Position numbers and translations under genes: made by a program. Under the pieces are notes generated by a model. That model saw only the letters and a list, made by a program, of their open reading frames with translations. It did no database searches and was not told the origin of the DNA. DNA of 32,437 bases from Phallusia fumigata (taxonomy: Eukaryota > Chordata > Ascidiacea > Phlebobranchia > Ascidiidae): the NCBI GenBank assembly GCA_008931825.1, contig QXVZ01010448.1, forward strand, positions 1 to 32,437, given 5' to 3'. Shown one piece after another: positions 29,201-32,437 of this stretch. Each line of letters starts with the position of its first letter. Within the stretch, counting starts at the first letter, position 1.

Positions 29201-31918
29201 CGGATAAAAAAATCGAATTTTATCCACTGTCATTTTCCCCAAATAAAAGTCACTGCAACTAAAAGACTTGCCGCAGAAAATAGCCCACTCCAAACAGGGT
29301 TCGCCCAAAGGTTAAAAACATCTGATTTAGTCCTTGCACCAACTCTTTACGGTTTAAACGTTTCCTCACATAACAAGGTTCAACTTACCTCAAAACAGTT
29401 GAGATCGAGAAATGAGAAGTTCGCTTCCTTCAGGAGTTCTGGAATATTCTCATCGGGAAGCAACTGCTCGCTGTTCATCGTGTTTTTGAGGTAATACCTG
29501 TTGTAGGCAAAATTTGAAGTAAATTTTGCACAGACTTTTGAAATACACGACCGCACGAATATGTGACAGTTCTATACCAGCGTTCGTAAACTTAGCTGAT
29601 ATAAAAGTCCTGTGTCGAAGGTTCTCAATCATTTTAAGCTTGCGGCATTTTAACAAAGTGTATTTATTTTCGCGGTACACTTGGCAGGTTAAAACACAAA
29701 AAATGCTCAATGAAATATTGTTTCTAACAATAATGTGATGGGGAAGGCTGGTTTGACAATCAATAAGACCGAAACAAGGTGTTTCAGGACTTCGTCATCA
29801 AACCCCGAAACAACTGCACTCCGCAAAAAGAAATATATCGGCAAACAGTATTAAAACCATGGAAAGAGACGTTTTTTTTGTAGTAAGCTTACCTTGAGCC
29901 AAGGGGAATATTCGCCAACTTAGCAAGTGGATCCGGAAGCTTCGATTGCTTCACAAATTTTTCGCCCTGGACCGATACCTGGAAAATAAAACAACAGTCA
30001 GAAACGTATGCGTTAACCAACACCAACGAATTTTATCTAGTGTACAAGACGAAGGTAAATCGCATTTAACATATTTTTTGTACATACGACAAGCCAAGTC
30101 AATAAACAAAGTCATCCCAGCACATGGTCCTCAAACTATCGCCTCGCCTTGTTGCGTAGTTTTAATTTTCTAAGGGCGTCGCACAATTTTTCCGTTTAGT
30201 AGTTTTTTGTGCCAATAAATACAAATTCGATAATAAGCGTCTTCAATAAACTTATCGTTGGTGCGTCGAAAGTCTAACCAACATTTTCAAAAGCGTCACA
30301 TCGAAAACGGTTTCAGTAACACCATAATACCCGCTTAGGAATTACCGAACATAATATATAGCGCTGGAGTTTCGAACGTTCATTGTGCTGTAAAACACGT
30401 TTTCGATTAAGGCTACGCTCGTTTGGCATGTGCATGTGATAAATGCATGTTTCGAAACTCAGGTTGACACATTTGTTTGTGCAACTTTATATACTGTAAG
30501 AAATTCCCTTGTTGTTTTCCACCCATTGAGCGAGTGCGAAACTGACATGTCGGTTTCGCTCGCTCGTTGTAATTCCCCCCTCAAGTACGCCAAACATAAA
30601 ACGCATGAATCAAAATGCAACTGCCATCTACACAAAATTACACATGTACATAGGGCACAGTTTTATACCGACCAAGGACGGAACCCGTATCAAGCATGCG
30701 CAAGCTACGTCCAAATCTACTTTGTCACGGCTTTGCATGTGTAACATTTTATTCTGTGGTACAGTGGCTCTTCCCAAACTGTGCTCAAGCACCGTTTCTT
30801 AGTTCGAAAAGTGTCCGCGTACCAGACACTTTCAAAAAAACTTTAGAACAACAAATACCCAACTTCATAATCGCTAAATTAATTAAATGCTTTAACCTTA
30901 TTACAATTAAGAACTGACCTACCGGCCAAATAACTTTTTGGCAAGTTTGTTCAAGTGATAATTGCAAAACTATGATGCGCAAACAACAATCGTTGCAATT
31001 CTTTACAAGGATAAGAAAAAAGTTGCTTTCGTACCACTAAGAAGGTCACCAGTGTTACGCCTGCCATAGTTTTGAAAACGCTGGTGTAAGGAATAGTTTT
31101 GATTTCAGCCATTCTTGAGGAATTCGTCACACATAGCCTACCTTGTAAAGCGCGTAGTTTTCGACGTCATCTATAATCCCATATTCCTTGCAAGCGTGCA
31201 CCACTGCGTCACCAGCGGTAGTGTCCTGGTTCACACAGACAAAACGGTGGGTCTGGTCGGCTCTGTATACCTTGATTACATCCTCTGGCACTTCTGCATG
31301 GTAAAAACTGAATGTAAGTGGATGCAAACAAAAACTTTGATATTTGTTGTCTTGAATCTACGAGACAGATCAATATAGGAGCTGTTAGATTAAAAACATT
31401 AATGTTATCAGCTAATATACAGTAGTGAGTGCGTTAAAATGTAAGGATAATATTGTGTTGTATTAAATGTCGCTTCTGCCTATAAAATCGTCATCAGTTA
31501 AATGAAACATTTCACTGACGGCACAAAAACAGGAAAAATAACCATAAGGAACACTTGATATGGATCGGTGGCTTCACCCGACACAGCATTGTAGGTCGAA
31601 AGCTGTGCGGTGGGCAATTGGCAAAAAAACGGCCGACAGCTTTCCTATTCAAATCCTCAACAAGCAACGATCAAAGCTATTCCCCCATCCTAAAACCAAA
31701 GCACTGAAACCGGCAAGTATCTCGCGTCCATCCGCAGAACAACCGGCCGAGTTACCTGACAAAGCCCCCATTTCGTATGCGGCCGGATCAAGAAGATCAG
31801 GATTGCTTAGACTAACAGTTGAGGAATGAATGAACGAACGTGGTCCATCTATTGTTGCCGAACCTGACATGTACCGTGGTCTTGACTGGGGACCCAGCAT
31901 CGAATCGTCCACAGAGAC
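14111..31918 (-). CDS. Rap guanine-nucleotide exchange factor, RAPGEF2/6 (PDZ-GEF) type; C-terminal 1417 aa (gene span, 5' part outside window)
   Basis: Seventeen exons join with matching phases from 31918 to the stop at 14111, 4254 nt in all. The protein order is that of RAPGEF2/RAPGEF6: a pre-RA linker with DDSMLG and SLSNPDLL, a Ras-association domain (about window residues 57-150), a CDC25-type Rap exchange domain (about 171-370), an [15 protein letters not shown] helix segment, [32 protein letters not shown], and a long Ser/Pro-rich tail with a PTYTEAVKQ element matching the vertebrate PPDYxVALQRS region. These proteins load GTP on Rap1/Rap2 at membranes and junctions and are recruited through the RA and PDZ domains. 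The cNMP-binding-like, REM and PDZ exons lie past the right edge. Family assignment is very strong; whether it is pro-orthologous to both RAPGEF2 and RAPGEF6 cannot be told here. Confidence 0.93.
14370..14583. mobile_element. hAT-like MITE, 214 bp, perfect 14-bp inverted ends
   Basis: The ends cagtggttcccaac and gttgggaaccactg are perfect inverted repeats of the CAGxGGTT type common in non-autonomous hAT elements. The flanking 8-mers gttgaaca and gtttaagc agree at 5 of 8 positions, a weak target-site duplication. It lies in the last Rap-GEF intron and codes for nothing. Confidence 0.75.
14890..15273 (-). CDS. Rap-GEF exon: Ser/Pro tail
   Basis: A 384-nt exon from acttacag to CGCAG|GTAAGG, phase 1 in and out. 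It contains [36 protein letters not shown] and ends [10 protein letters not shown]. It has an SH3-type proline run; symmetric phase means it could be skipped. TGACGTCA lies inside at 14983. Confidence 0.88.
15552..15640 (+). repeat. Related hammerhead-like element, diverged
   Basis: On the + strand CTGATGA (15561-15567), GACAA/TTGTC hairpin (15569-15573 with 15580-15584) and GAAAC are followed by ggtattcgctacaaacaag. This is co-linear with the - strand of the 20890 element. The canonical core is intact, but the outer stem I pairing is largely lost. Confidence 0.5.
15798..17235 (-). CDS. Rap-GEF exon: long disordered tail, 479 codons
   Basis: A 1438-nt exon from catttcag to AAAG|GTAATT, phase 0 in and 1 out, window residues 758-1236. 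It starts [20 protein letters not shown], then has a His/Gln tract ([13 protein letters not shown]), and further on [20 protein letters not shown], a likely amphipathic helix, and [18 protein letters not shown]. Vertebrate tails have no exon this long that I recall. The frame is open from acceptor to donor, which is strong evidence of coding at this length. Confidence 0.92.
17531..17735 (+). repeat. Dispersed ~190-bp repeat, copy 2
   Basis: Begins ggggtctctgggtcaaccaa and ends tagtgaaaataatatgttgg; about 75-80% identical by eye to copy 1 (not computed). It lies in a Rap-GEF intron, antisense to the gene. Confidence 0.8.
17743..17906 (-). CDS. Rap-GEF exon: basic/Ser tail segment
   Basis: A 164-nt exon from tgatccacag to AGTCAG|GTACGT, phase 1 in and 0 out. 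It begins [20 protein letters not shown] and ends [18 protein letters not shown]. The basic first half is in the place of the vertebrate HDERRQRHSVSIVE segment. Confidence 0.85.
18120..18451. repeat. Left copy of an assembly duplication (allelic)
   Basis: 332 bp that recur at 18453-18780 with about 7% difference including small indels (my estimate by eye). The copies are separated by a single N at 18452. The right end holds about 40 nt of the Rap-GEF exon at 18738-19082, cut off. Best read as two haplotype contigs joined without merging. Confidence 0.8.
18453..18780. repeat. Right copy of the assembly duplication, used for the gene model
   Basis: This copy runs on without a break into the full exon at 18738-19082 and has the donor GCTG|GTAGGA. 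The left copy has GCTG|GTACGA at the same place. Because only this copy leads into a complete exon, it is the one to keep. Confidence 0.8.
18738..19082 (-). CDS. Rap-GEF exon: Ser-rich tail ([15 protein letters not shown])
   Basis: A 345-nt exon from ttttttccag to GCTG|GTAGGA, phase 1 in and out. It is highly serine-rich: [17 protein letters not shown] resembles the vertebrate EISSRSSIVSNSSFDSV segment, followed by [17 protein letters not shown]. The last 40 nt are repeated in the copy left of the N at 18452. Confidence 0.88.
19862..19934 (-). CDS. Rap-GEF exon: small Asn-rich exon
   Basis: A 73-nt exon after a strong pyrimidine-rich acceptor (tctctgtggcag), ending TCAG|GTTCGT. It reads [20 protein letters not shown] then SLPS. 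Its phases fit both neighbours (0 in, 1 out). No homology was recognised, so this rests on splice signals and phase. Confidence 0.65.
20621..20778 (-). CDS. Rap-GEF exon: [16 protein letters not shown]
   Basis: A 158-nt exon from ttcgcgacag to GTCAAG|GTAAAT, phase 1 in and 0 out. [20 protein letters not shown] matches GINSPQALKKILSLSEEGS of vertebrates; a Ser-rich block ([17 protein letters not shown]) follows. Confidence 0.92.
20890..20980 (-). ncRNA. Fold-back element with hammerhead-ribozyme-like core
   Basis: A 91-bp element with inverted ends (tgccagacaacttgta / tgccagagagcttgta). On the - strand it reads CTGAAGA (20955-20949), a GACA-ACA-TGTC hairpin (20947-20937), GAAAC, then a GTA. 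Flanks of 15 nt pair at 13 positions as stem I (GTGAA with TTCAC nearest the core). This is the order of a hammerhead: stem I, CUGANGA, stem II, GAA, short stem III, UH, stem I, with one extra unpaired C before stem II. Such motifs are known in Penelope-like elements and retrozymes. Activity is untested. Confidence 0.45.
21815..22707 (-). CDS. Rap-GEF candidate alternative exon (297 codons including stop)
   Basis: A very strong polypyrimidine acceptor (ctctgcctctcacag) at 22708 opens a frame in phase 1, the phase left by both the 23288 exon and the microexon. It runs 296 codons to a stop at 21815. The product starts [20 protein letters not shown], is Ser/Pro/Arg-rich ([28 protein letters not shown]) and is not recognised. 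It could be an alternative terminal exon giving a Rap-GEF lacking the usual tail. Alternatively a donor near 22291 (CCAA|GTGAGC, phase 1) could make it a cassette spliced into the SPQALKK exon. Confidence 0.55.
22965..22997 (-). CDS. Rap-GEF candidate 33-nt microexon ([11 protein letters not shown])
   Basis: Between an acceptor tcgcccatag and donor CAAG|GTAATT lies a 33-nt open segment, phase 1 in and out, coding for a basic insert [11 protein letters not shown]. Vertebrate RAPGEF2/6 read straight from PPFG to INSPQALKK, so this would be an optional insert. Phase symmetry supports it, but the prediction rests on splice signals and frame only. Confidence 0.5.
23288..23494 (-). CDS. Rap-GEF exon: Ser-rich linker to [16 protein letters not shown]
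   Basis: A 207-nt exon from cttccacag to TTTG|GTAAGT, phase 1 in and out. It has a Ser/Gly-rich stretch, then [20 protein letters not shown], matching [22 protein letters not shown]. It is joined directly to the SPQALKK exon in the family-conserved form. Confidence 0.92.
24239..24385 (+). repeat. Dispersed ~190-bp repeat, copy 3 (diverged)
   Basis: Begins tgggggctcttagggtcaat, keeps the atgcccatctaccatg core and a tail resembling taaaaagtgaacatgcag. More diverged than copies 1 and 2. Confidence 0.65.
24743..24951 (-). CDS. Rap-GEF exon: post-[21 protein letters not shown] segment
   Basis: A 209-nt exon from tacaatcag to [28 protein letters not shown] then [20 protein letters not shown] equals the vertebrate [32 protein letters not shown] block, a predicted helical segment directly after the catalytic domain. 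Confidence 0.94.
25016..25420. mobile_element. Possible hAT-like MITE, ~405 bp
   Basis: The ends tagtggtttcc and ggaaaccgctg match as inverted repeats at 9 of 11 positions, followed inside by ttagcgggtcacaa, similar to other hAT-derived ends. No target-site duplication is apparent. It lies in the intron between the exons at 24743 and 25717. Confidence 0.45.
25717..25840 (-). CDS. Rap-GEF exon: CDC25 C-terminal helices
   Basis: A 124-nt exon from tattcacag to [31 protein letters not shown] then [16 protein letters not shown] matches [29 protein letters not shown]. This is the end of the exchange domain. Confidence 0.94.
26222..26433 (-). CDS. Rap-GEF exon: CDC25 core, TWEKVP...[10 protein letters not shown]
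   Basis: A 212-nt exon from acttttgcag to CTCG|GTGAGT, phase 2 in and 1 out. [18 protein letters not shown], then [12 protein letters not shown], then [20 protein letters not shown] align throughout with vertebrate RAPGEF2/6 ([41 protein letters not shown]), including the helical-hairpin region that opens the Rap nucleotide site. Confidence 0.95.
26918..27068 (-). CDS. Rap-GEF exon: CDC25 core, FWV...KHFIKIA...SGL
   Basis: A 151-nt exon from ttgtttcag to GTCAG|GTAACA, phase 1 in and 2 out. It was found only by homology, being too short for a standalone frame. It codes for [29 protein letters not shown] and [11 protein letters not shown]. The family usually has NxExFWVAxEI and NFNSMFAIISG, so several core positions are substituted (A to VT, F to L, M to T). 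No frame break is present. Confidence 0.9.
27208..27400 (+). repeat. Dispersed ~190-bp repeat, copy 4
   Basis: Contains gttgtcagtgcacaacttca and cttcttgaccaaaacgtgta, and ends near gaacacatgtatcacatttg. Same orientation as the other copies, in the intron between 26918-27068 and 28894-29011. Confidence 0.75.
28500..28740 (+). repeat. Dispersed ~190-bp repeat, copy 5 with internal duplication
   Basis: The block acaacttct..tgcccatc.atcatgtgtgcaaat occurs twice here (near 28518-28556 and 28606-28640), so part of the repeat is tandemly duplicated. The tail caggggttacacagaaaaag matches the tails of copies 2 and 4. Confidence 0.7.
28894..29011 (-). CDS. Rap-GEF exon: start of CDC25 exchange domain
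   Basis: A 118-nt exon from ttctcgtag to GAAG|GTTTGT (phase 1). [20 protein letters not shown] followed by FIEDLF corresponds to [26 protein letters not shown], the first helix of the RasGEF catalytic domain. The reading continues open past the donor, but the next exon restores the conserved FEE-[LV]-[IV]-N-x-E sequence. Confidence 0.92.
29389..29497 (-). CDS. Rap-GEF exon: RA domain end
   Basis: A 109-nt exon from ctacaacag to TTTGAG|GTAAGT. The AG|G junction makes Arg, giving [18 protein letters not shown], which matches RYYLKNNMETETLCSDED. It ends [16 protein letters not shown], the linker into the exchange domain. Confidence 0.93.
29893..29978 (-). CDS. Rap-GEF exon: RA domain, middle
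   Basis: An 86-nt exon from attttccag to TCAAG|GTAAGC, phase 0 in and 2 out. [20 protein letters not shown] aligns with [20 protein letters not shown] of vertebrate RAPGEF2/6. It is too small to be found as an open frame; the junction phases and homology define it. Confidence 0.93.
31142..31293 (-). CDS. Rap-GEF exon: RA domain, first half
   Basis: A 152-nt exon from ccatgcag to TACAAG|GTAGGC. It codes for [20 protein letters not shown] and on to [16 protein letters not shown] (window residues 55-105). It matches the vertebrate [20 protein letters not shown]... beta-grasp start of the Ras-association domain, including the Asp-Thr-Thr-Ala turn. Confidence 0.92.
31756..31918 (-). CDS. Rap-GEF exon: linker before the RA domain (DDSMLG...SLSNPDLL)
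   Basis: A 163-nt exon, acceptor gagaacag, donor GTCAG|GTAACT (phase 1). [11 protein letters not shown] and [13 protein letters not shown] match the vertebrate DDSIVGLRQ and SSSNPDLLQ segments just before the RA domain. An acceptor at cacacag ten bases upstream would add four codons (GGEQ) in frame, but in phase 2. The TG microsatellite lies immediately upstream on the transcript. Its left half is duplicated in the artefact at 32035-32153. Confidence 0.85.
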
Positions 31919-32033
31919 CTGTTCTCCCCCACTGTGTGTGTGTATGTGTGTGTGTGTTTGTGTGTGTTTGTGTGTGTGTATGTTTTTCAGTATTTGAGTA
32001 GGATGTTCGGATCACGACAGAATGGGATAGGGT
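31794..32033. repeat. Left copy of a 240-bp exact assembly duplication
   Basis: 240 bp identical to 32035-32274, separated by one N at 32034. It includes most of the Rap-GEF exon 31756-31918 and the TG microsatellite. Exact identity plus the N points to an unmerged contig overlap rather than biology. Confidence 0.85.
31934..31985. repeat. TG/CA microsatellite
   Basis: An interrupted (TG)n tract with TA and TT interruptions, repeated in the duplicate copy at 32175-32226. On the Rap-GEF transcript it reads (CA)n and ends about 15 nt before a splice acceptor. Confidence 0.9.
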
Positions 32034-32034
32034 N

Positions 32035-32274
32035 AGATCAGGATTGCTTAGACTAACAGTTGAGGAATGAATGAACGAACGTGGTCCATCTATTGTTGCC
32101 GAACCTGACATGTACCGTGGTCTTGACTGGGGACCCAGCATCGAATCGTCCACAGAGACCTGTTCTCCCCCACTGTGTGTGTGTATGTGTGTGTGTGTTT
32201 GTGTGTGTTTGTGTGTGTGTATGTTTTTCAGTATTTGAGTAGGATGTTCGGATCACGACAGAATGGGATAGGGT
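32035..32274. repeat. Right copy of the 240-bp assembly duplication (truncated exon ghost)
   Basis: On the - strand 32035-32159 repeats the exon VSVDDSMLG...SLSNPD but stops at the N before the donor. It must not be annotated as a second exon. To the right, 32275-32437 is intron of the Rap-GEF with no further exon seen. Confidence 0.85.
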
Positions 32275-32437
32275 GGGTTGAAAGGTGCATCGTTTATCAT
32301 GTAGGTGACGAGAGGGAACAGGCATGTATGCATGCGAATGTTTGTGTAATTGGTGAATTTAATTTTTTTGTGAAATGCAAATGTTTGTGTGGGAAAAAAA
32401 CAACATGCACAATGGTTAGATTCGATCACCGCTAGTA
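32275..32437. other. Right edge, Rap-GEF intron
   Basis: No exon or repeat recognised. It should be part of the intron leading to the PDZ and REM exons outside the window. Confidence 0.5.

Noticed and set aside
32035..32159. A second DDSMLG exon on the - strand
   Set aside because: It is part of an exact 240-bp duplication across an N and lacks its donor; an assembly artefact.

Overview
This is eukaryotic DNA, most likely from a tunicate of the Ciona type. The genes are split by many short introns with GT-AG borders. The two recognisable protein families are animal families, and intergenic distances are short. Two single-N positions (18452 and 32034) each separate two copies of the same sequence, one pair about 7% divergent, as expected when allelic contigs of a very heterozygous animal are placed end to end. 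Species is an inference from these properties and from family content, not from a match.

Left part, + strand. Positions 1760-8642 hold a ten-exon gene that splices in phase at every junction into a 1063-residue, proline-rich, disordered protein of the synaptopodin-2 (myopodin) type. It carries three copies of a basic K-[ML]-F-x-[KR]-[QR]-x-x-R-M-[ED]-x-[FY] motif, a PPxY motif and a synaptopodin-like C-terminus. A second, smaller + strand gene (10317-11665, two exons, 351 residues) carries a fourth copy of that motif and looks like a tandem relative or a separately promoted partner. Its poly(A) signal is at 11812.

Right part, - strand. From 31918 down to 14111, seventeen exons join in a single open frame of 1417 residues plus stop. 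They encode the C-terminal two thirds of a Rap guanine-nucleotide exchange factor of the RAPGEF2/RAPGEF6 (PDZ-GEF) family: Ras-association domain, CDC25 exchange domain and a long serine/proline-rich tail. The N-terminal cyclic-nucleotide-binding-like, REM and PDZ exons must lie beyond the right edge. A symmetric 33-nt microexon (22997-22965) and an alternative 297-codon exon (22707-21815) lie between the exons coding for LPKFG and SPQALKK, so the tail is probably alternatively spliced. The Rap-GEF is convergent with the + strand genes.

Non-coding sequence holds several repeat families: five same-orientation copies of a ~190-bp dispersed repeat; hAT-like MITEs with the ends cagtggttcccaac; short elements with hammerhead-ribozyme-like CTGANGA...GAAAC cores, one of which (20890-20980, - strand) folds convincingly; a TG microsatellite beside a splice acceptor; and fifteen exact TGACGTCA palindromes, about 30 times more than chance. 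I found no tRNA, rRNA, CRISPR or intact transposon gene. No wholly new biological system was seen. The most unusual items are the hammerhead-like element, the palindrome enrichment and the alternative tail exons.
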